Assembly: GCF_014174395.1 (NCBI RefSeq)
Contig: NZ_JABEQD010000001.1
Span: forward strand, 496,001 to 560,000
DNA from: Gluconacetobacter aggeris
GTDB taxonomy: Bacteria; Pseudomonadota; Alphaproteobacteria; Acetobacterales; Acetobacteraceae
Direction of reading: 5' to 3'
DNA: 64,000 nt
Made by a program: the position numbers and the translations under genes. Each line of letters begins with the position of its first letter. Positions within the stretch are counted from its first letter, which is position 1. Of the stretch, positions 24,688 to 34,620 are shown in pieces. Under the pieces are notes generated by a model. The model had not been told where the DNA came from and ran no database searches. It saw only the letters and a list, made by a program, of their open reading frames with translations.

Positions 24688-25397
24688 CAGTCTTCCTTGT
24701 ACCGGTAGCCGATGCCGTAGAGCGTCTCGATCTGGTTGAAATCCTCATCCACCTGGCGGAACTTCTTGCGCACGCGCTTGATGTGGCTGTCGATGGTCCG
24801 GTCGTCGACATAGATGTTCTCGCCATAGGCGGCGTCGATCAACTGGTCGCGCGACTTGACCAGTCCGGGCCGCGCCGCAAGCGCCTTGACCAGCAGGAAC
24901 TCCGTCACCGTCAACTGGATATCCTTGCCACGCCACAGGCACTGATGCCGGGTTTCATCCAGCGACAGGTCGCCGCGCACCAGGCTGCCGCCGGCGGCCG
25001 GGCCACCGGCCTCGACCCGGTTGACCTCGTTGCGGCGCAGCAGCGCGCGGATGCGCTCCAGCAGCAGCCGCTGCGAGAACGGCTTGGTGATGTAATCGTC
25101 GGCCCCCAGGCGCAGGCCCATCAGCTGGTCCACCTCCTCGTCCTTCGAGGACAGGAAGATGACCGGCAGTTGCGAGCGCGCCCGCAGGCGCTGCAACAGT
25201 TCCATGCCATCCATGCGTGGCATCTTGATGTCCAGCACCGCCAGGTCGACCGGGCGGCTCATCAGCCCGTGCAGCGCGCTTTCGCCGTCGGTATAGGTGC
25301 GGACGTTGAACCCTTCGGCCTCCAGCGTCATCTGGACCGACGCCAGGATATTCCGGTCGTCATCGACCAGGGCAATCGTATGTTTCGTCGGCTCCAT
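24687..25397 (-). CDS. chvI: ChvI-type response regulator
   Basis: 236 residues: an OmpR-family receiver domain (acidic pair DDD near residue 12, phosphoacceptor Asp in LAVLDIKMP, Lys in ITKPF) and a winged-helix DNA-binding domain at the C terminus ([14 protein letters not shown]). The start at 25397 ([14 protein letters not shown]) is chosen by alignment with the family; an ATG at 25442 in frame would add 15 residues. Located immediately upstream of chvG. Confidence 0.86.
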   Translation of the reverse strand: MEPTKHTIALVDDDRNILASVQMTLEAEGFNVRTYTDGESALHGLMSRPVDLAVLDIKMPRMDGMELLQRLRARSQLPVIFLSSKDEEVDQLMGLRLGADDYITKPFSQRLLLERIRALLRRNEVNRVEAGGPAAGGSLVRGDLSLDETRHQCLWRGKDIQLTVTEFLLVKALAARPGLVKSRDQLIDAAYGENIYVDDRTIDSHIKRVRKKFRQVDEDFNQIETLYGIGYRYKED

Positions 25398-25654
25398 CGC
25401 GGCGTTCTCGCTCCCTTCCAGGCCGGGGTCGGCCTTCCTCATGTCCGGCCGGGGCTGTGGTGCGGCCCCTCACAGTCCGGGCAACATCTTAGACCCGGCC
25501 ATGTGCCGATGTCATGACTGCCTGCTCATGACGATCCATCCATCTTCGCCTCACGCATTCCTGCCCCGCACGGACCGGAACGCCGCATGAACATCACGTT
25601 GATGCTGGTCGTTACGCCTTGTCCAAGGGCGCGGGCTCACCTACTTCAGAGGGC

Positions 25655-26284
25655 ATGAGCCACGATACAGACCCCACCCACGTCGCCGACTCTCCGAGCG
25701 GAGAGACCGGGGCGTCCGCGCCGGGCCAACACCCCGGTAACGATCAGGACACGGTCCAGCCGGAAAGCGGCCAGGCCGAGGCCACTCACCCCCGCATCCA
25801 GGAGCTGGAAACGGCGCTGGAGGACATGCGCGAGAAATGGCTGCGCTCCGAGGCGGAGATGCAGAACCTGCGCACCCGCACCAAGCGCGAGGTGGAGGAT
25901 GCGCGGCAATATGCCACGCAGAAATTCGCCCGCGATGTCGTCGAGGCGGCGGAAAACCTGAAGCGCGCCCTGGGCAGCCTGCCCCCGGCCACCGAAGGCG
26001 AGGACGCGCTGATCACCCGCATGCGCGAGGGGATCGAGAGCACCGAGCGGTCGTTCCTCGGCATCCTGGAGCGCAACGGCATTTCCGCCACCGATCCGGC
26101 CGGGCATCCGTTCGACGCCAACCATCACCAGGCGATGGCCGAACAGCATAGCGACGAGCACGCGCATGGCACCGTGATCCAGGCCTGGACACCGGCCTGG
26201 ACGCTGCATGGCCGCCTGCTGAAGCCGGCGATGGTCGTCGTCTCCAAGGGCGCCACCCCGGCGGCGGACAAGCCGGCGGTCTGA
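25655..26284 (+). CDS. grpE: GrpE nucleotide exchange factor for DnaK
   Basis: 209 residues. It releases ADP from DnaK. An acidic, low-complexity N-terminal 45 residues precede the long coiled coil (IQELETALEDMREKWLRSEAEMQNLRTRTKREVEDARQYA) and the beta domain with MAEQHSDEH and VIQAWTPAWTLHGRLLKPAMV. The ATG at 25655 is preferred; a TTG at 25619 is in frame but less likely. It heads the chaperone cluster grpE-dnaK-dnaJ; no hrcA is adjacent. Confidence 0.93.
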   Translation: MSHDTDPTHVADSPSGETGASAPGQHPGNDQDTVQPESGQAEATHPRIQELETALEDMREKWLRSEAEMQNLRTRTKREVEDARQYATQKFARDVVEAAENLKRALGSLPPATEGEDALITRMREGIESTERSFLGILERNGISATDPAGHPFDANHHQAMAEQHSDEHAHGTVIQAWTPAWTLHGRLLKPAMVVVSKGATPAADKPAV

Positions 26285-26486
26285 AACCGTCAGGCAGGAG
26301 GGCCGTCGCCGCTCGGCGATAGCGCCCTCTTGAAACGAACGCCATGGCTGAATACATGCTGAACACGGCCATGGCGGCACGGGCGGATGTGGTAAAACAG
26401 TCCAGTCATTCCGCCACACGGCAGATTTTCTAGGGTCCATTCCGGTGCTTCGGGCCGGTCCGGGCCGCTGACAGGAGAGAAGATAC

Positions 26487-28394
<1,908 letters not shown>

Positions 28395-28432
28395 GCAGTC
28401 GGCCAGACAGGCCGGCGTTTACCGCGCGGCAC

Positions 28433-28500
28433 GCACCGGTCTTCGGGCCGGTGCCTTGCCCCAAGCGAGGCGCCCCCTTCCCTGAAGGTGGGCGCTTTTC
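28433..28500 (+). terminator. Tandem hairpins after dnaK
   Basis: Hairpin 1: GCACCGG (28433-28439) with CCGGTGC (28448-28454). Hairpin 2: GCGCCCCCTTC (28470-28480) with GAAGG-T-GGGCGC (28484-28495, one bulge), followed by TTTTC. The second looks like a rho-independent terminator or attenuator that lowers dnaJ relative to dnaK. Confidence 0.72.
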
Positions 28501-28585
28501 CATTGCATGACTGACAGGGCCGCATTCCGGCCGGTGCAACGATGCTCCGGTCTGTCGCGAAGCGGTCCCGCCAATGAGGACCATG

Positions 28586-29710
28586 ATGGCCACCAAGCTT
28601 GATTACTACGCCGTACTTGAAGTCTCCCGCGATGCGAATGGCGACGAGCTGAAGAAGGCGTATCGCAGGCTGGCCATGCAGTACCATCCGGACCGCAATC
28701 CCGGCGACGCGTCGGCCGAGTCCCGGTTCAAGGACATCAACGAAGCCTATGATGTCCTGAAGGACGAGCAGAAGCGCGCCGCCTACGACCGGTTCGGCCA
28801 CGCGGCGTTCGAAGGCGGCGGCCCCGGTGCCGGCGGCTTCGATTTCGGCGGCGGGCTGGGCGACATCTTCGAGCAGATGTTCGGCGACATGATGGGCGGG
28901 CGTCGCGGTGGCCGCCGGTCGGGCAGCGACATCCAGGTCCAGGTCTCGATTTCCTTCACCGAGGCATTTTCGGGCGTCAAGAAGCCCATCACGGTGCCGA
29001 CGCGCGTGGCATGTGAATCCTGCGACGGCACCGGCTCGGCCGACCGCGACCAGGGGGCCGAGACCTGCCCGACCTGCCACGGCGCGGGCAAGGTGCGCGC
29101 GCAGCAGGGCTTCTTCCTGGTCGAGCGCGCCTGCCCGACCTGCCATGGCGCGGGCAAGGTGGTGCGCAACCCCTGCACCGCCTGCCGCGGCACCGGCACG
29201 GTCGAGCGCGACCGGACGCTGGAAATCGCGATCCCGGCCGGGGTCGAGGACGGCACCCGCATCCGCCTGTCGGGCGAGGGCGAGGCCGGCGGCAAGGGCG
29301 CCCAGCCGGGCGACCTCTATGTCCATATCGCGGTCGAACCGCACCCGATCTTCCAGCGCGACGGGGCGAACATCTATTGCCGGGTGCCGCTGCGCATGAC
29401 CCAGGCCGCCCTGGGCACCGAGGTCGAGGTCCCGGTCGTCGACGGGTCCCGCGCCAAGGTGAAGGTGCCCGCCGGCACCCAGACCGGCGAGAATTTCCGC
29501 CTGCGCGGCAAGGGATTCTCGGTCCTGCGCTCCTCCGCGCGGGGCGACATGTATATCCAGGTCTCGGTCGAGACACCGCACCACCTGACCAAGCGTCAGC
29601 GCGAATTGCTGGAGGAGTTCGAAGCCGAGGCCGACGACCATGCGCGCGCCAATCCGGAGAATACGGGCTTCTTCAGCAAGGTCCGCGATTTCTTCGAAGG
29701 CAAGCTCTGA
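28586..29710 (+). CDS. dnaJ: Co-chaperone DnaJ (Hsp40)
   Basis: 374 residues. J domain with the HPD motif ([11 protein letters not shown]), a Gly/Phe-rich linker ([12 protein letters not shown]), four zinc-binding repeats of CxxCxGxG type ([32 protein letters not shown]), and the C-terminal peptide-binding domain. It stimulates DnaK ATPase and delivers substrates. Several ATGs cluster at 28574-28586; the last, MATKLDYY, fits the usual length best. Confidence 0.96.
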   Translation: MATKLDYYAVLEVSRDANGDELKKAYRRLAMQYHPDRNPGDASAESRFKDINEAYDVLKDEQKRAAYDRFGHAAFEGGGPGAGGFDFGGGLGDIFEQMFGDMMGGRRGGRRSGSDIQVQVSISFTEAFSGVKKPITVPTRVACESCDGTGSADRDQGAETCPTCHGAGKVRAQQGFFLVERACPTCHGAGKVVRNPCTACRGTGTVERDRTLEIAIPAGVEDGTRIRLSGEGEAGGKGAQPGDLYVHIAVEPHPIFQRDGANIYCRVPLRMTQAALGTEVEVPVVDGSRAKVKVPAGTQTGENFRLRGKGFSVLRSSARGDMYIQVSVETPHHLTKRQRELLEEFEAEADDHARANPENTGFFSKVRDFFEGKL

Positions 29711-29776
29711 CGATCGGCGCCGCCGCCGACGATACGCGCTGTTGAACGCCCTTTTGGTTGGGGGTAGAAAATCCGC

Positions 29777-29814
29777 TTATCCATGGTGATCCCCCCAACT
29801 CGCACCATGGATAA
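29777..29814. other. Long inverted repeat between dnaJ and dapB
   Basis: TTATCCATGGTG (29777-29788) and CACCATGGATAA (29803-29814) are perfect 12-bp arms around a 14-base loop. Each arm is itself built on a palindromic CCATGG. No T-run follows, so it is not a simple terminator. It could be an RNA structure in the dapB leader, or a protein-binding site. Confidence 0.7.
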
Positions 29815-29868
29815 TCCAGGCGGCGCGATCCCCCGGTCGCGCCGCCACCCGTTTTCCGGACCCAGAAC

Positions 29869-30645
29869 ATGACGACAGACAGGATGCGGATCGGCATCGC
29901 CGGCATCAACGGGCGCGTCGGGCGCCTTCTGCGCGAAGAGGTCACGGCGGCCGGCGCCACCCTGGCCGGCGGTACCAGCCGCGATCCGCATGCCGACAGG
30001 TCCGAGGGCCTGTTCGCCACGCTCGACGATCTGGCCCCGCTGTGCGATGCGGTGATCGACTTCACCCATGCCGTCACCGTCCGCGCGCACGCCGCCGCCC
30101 TGGCGAAAGCAGGCGTGGCCTGGGTGCTGGGCACGACCGGCCTGTCGGACATCGACCAGGAAGCCGTCGCCACGGCCGCCCGCACCATCCCCGTGGTCCA
30201 GGCCGCGAATTACTCACCGGGCGTCACCCTGGTCACGCGCCTGGCACGCCAGATGGCCGAAGTGCTGCCCGCTGCGGTCTACGATGCCGAAATCCTGGAA
30301 ATGCATCACCGGCAGAAAGTCGACGCACCATCCGGCACCGCGCTTGCGATCGGCCAGGCGGTGGCCGACGGGCGGGGCATCGACCTGTCCAGCCATATGG
30401 AATCCGGGCGCACCGGCCATACCGGTCCGCGCCAGGCCGACGCGATCGGTTTCGCATCCCTGCGCGGCGGGCAGATCGTGGGGGAACATACGCTGACCTT
30501 CACCTCGGCCAGCGAACAGATCGCCCTGACGCATCGCGCGTTCGACCGGCGCGTCTTCGCCACCGGCGCGGTGCGGGCCGCGCTGTGGCTGCGGGGCCGC
30601 CCGCCGGGCCTGTACACCATGGAAGACGTTCTGGGACTTCGCTGA
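29869..30645 (+). CDS. dapB: 4-hydroxy-tetrahydrodipicolinate reductase DapB
   Basis: 258 residues. NAD(P)H-dependent reductase of the lysine/diaminopimelate pathway. The nucleotide-binding motif GIAGINGRVGRLL is N-terminal; the catalytic block is EILEMHHRQKVDAPSGTAL, with the HH-x-K-D-x-P-S-G-T signature; GEHTLTF is near the C terminus. The usual DapB start GxxGRMG reads GINGRVG. It follows dnaJ at a distance of 158 bp that contains a long inverted repeat. Confidence 0.96.
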   Translation: MTTDRMRIGIAGINGRVGRLLREEVTAAGATLAGGTSRDPHADRSEGLFATLDDLAPLCDAVIDFTHAVTVRAHAAALAKAGVAWVLGTTGLSDIDQEAVATAARTIPVVQAANYSPGVTLVTRLARQMAEVLPAAVYDAEILEMHHRQKVDAPSGTALAIGQAVADGRGIDLSSHMESGRTGHTGPRQADAIGFASLRGGQIVGEHTLTFTSASEQIALTHRAFDRRVFATGAVRAALWLRGRPPGLYTMEDVLGLR

Positions 30646-30685
30646 ACAGTTTCGCGGCCCGAAACGATCCGTCACGGCAATTCCC

Positions 30686-30709
30686 TTGCGGGAACGTGGT
30701 ATCCCGCAA
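30686..30709. other. Hairpin between dapB and metK
   Basis: TTGCGGGA (30686-30693) and TCCCGCAA (30702-30709) are perfect 8-bp arms with an 8-base loop. TTGAC follows at 30716. It may end the dapB message; no T-run is present. I do not recognise a SAM riboswitch in the 167-base metK leader. Confidence 0.5.
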
Positions 30710-30812
30710 AAATACTTGACGATTTGTAGGTACTCCGCCAAACGGACCCGCCCGGACCCCGCATGCGTGGCGGTGTCATTCCCTATCCCCGTACGAGACA
30801 GACAGGACCATC

Positions 30813-32000
30813 ATGCGTAACAAAGGTGATTTTCTGTTCACATCGGAATCGGTATCCGAAGGCCATCCCGACAAGGTTGCCGACCGGATCAGCGATACGG
30901 TGCTGGACGCCTATCTGGCGGCCGATGGCGAATCCCGTGTTGCGTGCGAGACCCTGGTCACCACCAATCGCGTGATCCTGGCCGGCGAAGTCCGTGGCCC
31001 GGCCTCCGTCACCACCGAGGCGCTGATCGAAGGCGCGCGCGCCGCGATCCGCGACATCGGCTATGACCAGTCCGGCTTCTCGTGGAAGAACGCGACGATC
31101 GAATCCTACCTGCACGCGCAGTCCGCCGACATCGCCGTCGGCGTCGACAGCGCCGGCGACAAGGACGAAGGCGCGGGCGACCAGGGCATCATGTTCGGCT
31201 TCGCCACCCGCGAGACCGAGACGCTGATGCCGGCGCCGCTGTTCTATTCCCATGCCATTCTGCATCGCATCCGCGACCTGCGTAAGGCGGGCGACGCGCG
31301 CGTGGCCAACCTGCAGCCCGACGCCAAGAGCCAGGTCACGCTGCGCTATGTCGACGGCCGCCCGGTGGGTGCCACCTCGGTCGTCATTTCGACCCAGCAT
31401 GACGAAGGCGCCAGCCAGACCGCGATCCGCGAGGCGCTGCGCGAGATCGTGGTGGACGTGCTGCCGGAAGGCTGGATGTGCCCGGATGACGAATTCTACG
31501 CCAACCCGACCGGCGTCTTCGTCGTCGGCGGTCCCGATGGCGATTGCGGCCTGACCGGCCGCAAGATCATCGTCGACACATACGGCGGCGCGGCCCCGCA
31601 TGGCGGCGGCGCGTTCTCGGGCAAGGACCCGACCAAGGTGGACCGTTCGGCGGCCTATGCCTGCCGCTACCTGGCCAAGAACGTGGTCGCGGCCGGCCTG
31701 GCCGATCGCTGCACGCTGCAGATTTCCTACGCCATCGGCGTGTCGCACCCGCTCTCGGTCTATGTGGACCTGGACGGCACCGGCCGCGACGTGGACGAGG
31801 AAAAGCTGGGCCGCGTGCTGCGCGAGGTCATGAACCTGACGCCGCGCGGCATCCGCAAGCATCTGCGCCTGAACCGCCCGATCTACACCGAAACCTCGGC
31901 CTACGGTCATTTCGGCCGCACGCCCGACGCCGCCCGCGACAATTTCACGTGGGAACAGACCGATCTGGTGGACGCGCTGCGTGGTGCGTTCAACCGCTGA
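30813..32000 (+). CDS. metK: S-adenosylmethionine synthetase MetK
   Basis: 395 residues. Makes S-adenosylmethionine from methionine and ATP. Signatures: [20 protein letters not shown] at the N terminus, [10 protein letters not shown] in the middle, and [19 protein letters not shown] near residue 265. Full length for the family (about 390). The product feeds PqqE, TrmB and the methyltransferase at 57703 among many others. GGACCATC precedes the ATG without a strong ribosome site. Confidence 0.98.
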   Translation: MRNKGDFLFTSESVSEGHPDKVADRISDTVLDAYLAADGESRVACETLVTTNRVILAGEVRGPASVTTEALIEGARAAIRDIGYDQSGFSWKNATIESYLHAQSADIAVGVDSAGDKDEGAGDQGIMFGFATRETETLMPAPLFYSHAILHRIRDLRKAGDARVANLQPDAKSQVTLRYVDGRPVGATSVVISTQHDEGASQTAIREALREIVVDVLPEGWMCPDDEFYANPTGVFVVGGPDGDCGLTGRKIIVDTYGGAAPHGGGAFSGKDPTKVDRSAAYACRYLAKNVVAAGLADRCTLQISYAIGVSHPLSVYVDLDGTGRDVDEEKLGRVLREVMNLTPRGIRKHLRLNRPIYTETSAYGHFGRTPDAARDNFTWEQTDLVDALRGAFNR

Positions 32001-32016
32001 TCACACCGGGGACCCC

Positions 32017-32766
32017 GTGACGGTATCCGAAACGAAAACCCCTGCCTCGGCTGACGAGGCAGGGACGCCCACGATTGCCGTCAAGGCGTCCCCCGACCGG
32101 CTCTATGGCCGCCAGCGCGGCCACCCGCTGCGGCCGCGCCAGCAGCGCCTGCTGGACGAAACCCTGCCCCGCCTGCGCCTCGACCAGACCCTTCTGGACG
32201 ATCCCGCGCGCGCCTTCGGCCGCGTACCGGCCGAAATCTGGCTGGAGGTCGGTTTCGGCGGCGGCGAACATTCGCTGGCGCAGCATCAAGCCCATCCCGA
32301 CGTCGGCTACATCGCCAGCGAAGTCTTCGAAAACGGCCTGTGTTCCCTGCTGTCGCGCCTGGTGCCCGACGATCAGGAGGCCACGGCCCCGGTCCCCGAC
32401 CTGCTGCGGATCTGGGACGAAGACGCGCGCATCCTCCTGCGCGCGCTGCCCGAACGGTCGCTCGACCGCATGTTCCTGATGTTCCCCGATCCCTGGCCCA
32501 AGGCCCGGCACGCCAAGCGGCGCTTCGTCCATCCGGCCAATATCGCCCTGGTCGCCCGCGCGCTGAAACAGGGCGCGATCTGGCGCGTCGCCAGCGACGA
32601 CCCGACCTACCAGGCCTGGGTCGAAGAGGTCATGGGCGCGCAGGACCTGTTCGACACCGCACCGCCGGCCACGACCCGCCCCGAGGGCTGGCCGCCCACG
32701 CGCTACGAGGCCAAGGCGCTGAAAGCGGGCCGCCAGCCGCTGTACTGGACCTTCATCCGCCGGTAG
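32017..32766 (+). CDS. trmB: tRNA (guanine-N7)-methyltransferase TrmB
   Basis: 249 residues from a GTG at 32017 (GGGGA 8 bases upstream). SAM-binding block EIWLEVGFGGGEHSLAQ, catalytic block MFLMFPDPWPKARHAKRRFV, and WRVASDDPTYQ, as in the TrmB family that makes m7G46 in tRNA. It begins 16 bases after metK, so supply and use of SAM are cotranscribed. The first codons include a 10-bp perfect hairpin (32040-32064). Confidence 0.93.
   Translation: MTVSETKTPASADEAGTPTIAVKASPDRLYGRQRGHPLRPRQQRLLDETLPRLRLDQTLLDDPARAFGRVPAEIWLEVGFGGGEHSLAQHQAHPDVGYIASEVFENGLCSLLSRLVPDDQEATAPVPDLLRIWDEDARILLRALPERSLDRMFLMFPDPWPKARHAKRRFVHPANIALVARALKQGAIWRVASDDPTYQAWVEEVMGAQDLFDTAPPATTRPEGWPPTRYEAKALKAGRQPLYWTFIRR
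32040..32064. other. Strong hairpin in the start of trmB, terminator-like on the minus strand
   Basis: CCCTGCCTCG (32040-32049) and CGAGGCAGGG (32055-32064), loop GCTGA. Read on the minus strand it is followed by GTTTTCGTTT, the form of a rho-independent terminator. On the plus strand it is a stable structure after metK that could reduce trmB translation. Confidence 0.6.
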
Positions 32767-32768
32767 GA

Positions 32769-32880
32769 GCGGGGCTCTGCCCCGCACCCCGCCAAAGGCT
32801 GAGCCTTTGGAAACGCACCGCATGATCGGGTTTCCAAAGGGCGACTGCCCTTTGGTGGGGGTTCGGGGGCAAAGCCCCCG
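32769..32880. repeat. GC-rich palindromic intergenic repeat
   Basis: The left half (32769-32814) is an imperfect inverted copy of the right half (32829-32880). Each half contains its own small hairpins (GGGGCTCTGCCCC, CCAAAGGCTGAGCCTTTGG on the left; CCAAAGGGCGACTGCCCTTTGG, GGGGGCAAAGCCCCC on the right in shorter form). It fills the whole gap between the convergent trmB and SDR genes, so it may stop transcription from both sides. Confidence 0.8.
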
Positions 32881-32883
32881 AGA

Positions 32884-33825
32884 TCAGGACAGCGCCACCC
32901 CTGTCAGGCGCTCCGAAACACTCCACAGACGCCGCGCCACCGACAGGCTGAGGGCCTGCGGCGGAATGCGCGCCTCCGTCACCCGGCCGCGCCGCTCGCC
33001 CCGTCCGCCGGGGCCGTAATAGCCGCCATCCCGCGCCTCGGGCGCCATGGCGGCGAACAGGATCGGCCGCGCCCCGGCCGCGGCCGACTGGCCCAGATAA
33101 CGGAACCCCAGGCGGACGACGCGGCGCATCAGCCGTTCGGCGACCCCCTGCGGCGCCGAGGAACGGCTGACGGCGATGTCGGTCCGCGCCCAGCCGGGAT
33201 GGGCGGCGATGGAATGCAGGCGCCAGCCGGCGGATTGCGCCACGCGGTTGAGTTCCAGCGCGAAGATCAGGTTGGCCAGCTTGCTCTGCTGATAGGCGCC
33301 GAAGGGCGTGTAGCGATGCCGGCCCTGAAGATCGTCGAAGACCATATGCCCCTGCCATGCCGCCAGGCTGGCGACGCTGACCACCCGTCCGCCGCCCGCC
33401 GCGCGCAGCAGCAGGGGACGCAGACGGCCGGTCAGGGCGAAATGGCCCAGGTAATTGGTACCGAACTGCATTTCGAACCCATCCGCCGTCTCCTGCCGGC
33501 GGGGCGCGGCCATCACCCCGGCATTGTTCACCAGGATGTCGAGCGCATCGGTCCGTTGCGTCAGGTCCCGCGCGAAATCGGCGACCGACCGCAGGCAGGC
33601 CAGGTCAAGCGGCAGGAACTCCGCCCGCGCATCCGCCACCTGCTCACGCAGGGACGCCACCGCCCGCGCACCGCGCGCCGGATCGCGCCCCGTCAGCAGC
33701 ACGGTTGCCCCGCGCGACGCCAGGCCCAGCGCGGTCTCGTAGCCCAGGCCACCCGTCGCCCCGGTCACGACGGCGGTACGGCCCGTCAGGTCCGGTGCCC
33801 GATCGATGGTCCATTTCGCGCTCAT
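32884..33825 (-). CDS. Short-chain dehydrogenase/reductase (retinol dehydrogenase-like)
   Basis: 313 residues of the classical SDR fold: TGATGGLGYETA for NAD(P) binding, NNAGVMA, catalytic Ser in VVSVASLAAW, and Y-x3-K in AYQQSKLAN. The C-terminal extension (from about 230) is like that of retinol-dehydrogenase/protochlorophyllide-reductase relatives. Substrate unknown. Its start overlaps the dedA stop (ATGA), so it is cotranscribed with that membrane protein. Confidence 0.86.
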   Translation of the reverse strand: MSAKWTIDRAPDLTGRTAVVTGATGGLGYETALGLASRGATVLLTGRDPARGARAVASLREQVADARAEFLPLDLACLRSVADFARDLTQRTDALDILVNNAGVMAAPRRQETADGFEMQFGTNYLGHFALTGRLRPLLLRAAGGGRVVSVASLAAWQGHMVFDDLQGRHRYTPFGAYQQSKLANLIFALELNRVAQSAGWRLHSIAAHPGWARTDIAVSRSSAPQGVAERLMRRVVRLGFRYLGQSAAAGARPILFAAMAPEARDGGYYGPGGRGERRGRVTEARIPPQALSLSVARRLWSVSERLTGVALS

Positions 33826-34493
33826 GGCACGGATTCCCCTTTCTGTTCCCGCTCGGCGGCACGGGTCGCTTCCTCGGTCAGGCGCAGTTCGTTCTTCTTC
33901 AGGAAAAGGAAGCTGCCCCCCAGGACGAGCGTGGCGACGCCTCCCAGCGCCAGACCGACCGGGCCGGAGAGGTTGAGCACCTCATGCCCCAGATAATACG
34001 CCCCCAGCGCATAGCCGCCGGCCCAGCCGATACCGCCCAACGCATTGAAAAACAGGAACGTATGCCACGGCATCCGGTTCGCCCCCGCCAGCAGGGCGAC
34101 GAAGACGCGCAGGATGGCGATGAAGCGGCCGAAGAACACCACCTTGCCGCCATGGCGGCGGAACAGATAATGCCCCAGCAACAGGCGCCGCTCGTTCAGC
34201 CCCACCTTGCCGCCATGGCGCTCCAGCAACCGATGGCCGAAACTATGGCCGATCAGATAGCCGAAATTGTCGCCCATGATGGCCCCGGCGATCGCCGCCG
34301 CCGCCACCCAGCCGATCTCCAGCCGATGCGTCGTGGCACAATAGAGCGCCGAGGAAATGATCAGCGTCTCGGCCGGCAGGGGCAGCCCCATGCTCTCCAG
34401 CATGACGATGACCGCGATCACGCCATAACCATACTGCACGAAAAGAGATTCGAAGGAATGAAGCAGCGGACCAGACCCGTCCAGTGAGGCCAA
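33822..34493 (-). CDS. DedA-family membrane protein
   Basis: 223 residues, several membrane helices. The family patterns MLESMGLPLPAETLII, GDNFGYLIGHSFGHRLL and FFGRFIAILRVFVALLAGANRMPWHTFLFFNALGGIGWAGGYALGAYYLG identify DedA/VTT proteins, which move lipids such as undecaprenyl phosphate or phosphatidylethanolamine across the membrane. Residues E (PAET), R and the G-R-F-I-A segment are conserved. The C-terminal tail is charged and cytoplasmic. Coupled to the SDR downstream. Confidence 0.9.
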   Translation of the reverse strand: MASLDGSGPLLHSFESLFVQYGYGVIAVIVMLESMGLPLPAETLIISSALYCATTHRLEIGWVAAAAIAGAIMGDNFGYLIGHSFGHRLLERHGGKVGLNERRLLLGHYLFRRHGGKVVFFGRFIAILRVFVALLAGANRMPWHTFLFFNALGGIGWAGGYALGAYYLGHEVLNLSGPVGLALGGVATLVLGGSFLFLKKNELRLTEEATRAAEREQKGESVP

Positions 34494-34620
34494 GAGGGTG
34501 AGGAACCGCCTGGTCGGCGCGCTGTCAAGTCAAGAAGCGGAAGAGCCCCCGCGCCGCGCCATCGCTCCTTCTTCCACATGCCGCCCGAGCTACGCCGGCG
34601 CTCCATCGGCGACAGGACCC

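Noticed and set aside
26331-26360. TTGAAA followed by TACATG as a promoter, or heat-shock promoter, of dnaK
   Set aside because: Spacing is near 17 bases but the match is weak and does not fit the alphaproteobacterial sigma-32 consensus well.
30646-30812. A possible SAM riboswitch in the metK leader
   Set aside because: The leader has one 8-bp hairpin, but I could not match the conserved cores of SAM-I, SAM-II or SAM/SAH riboswitches. A covariance-model search would settle it.
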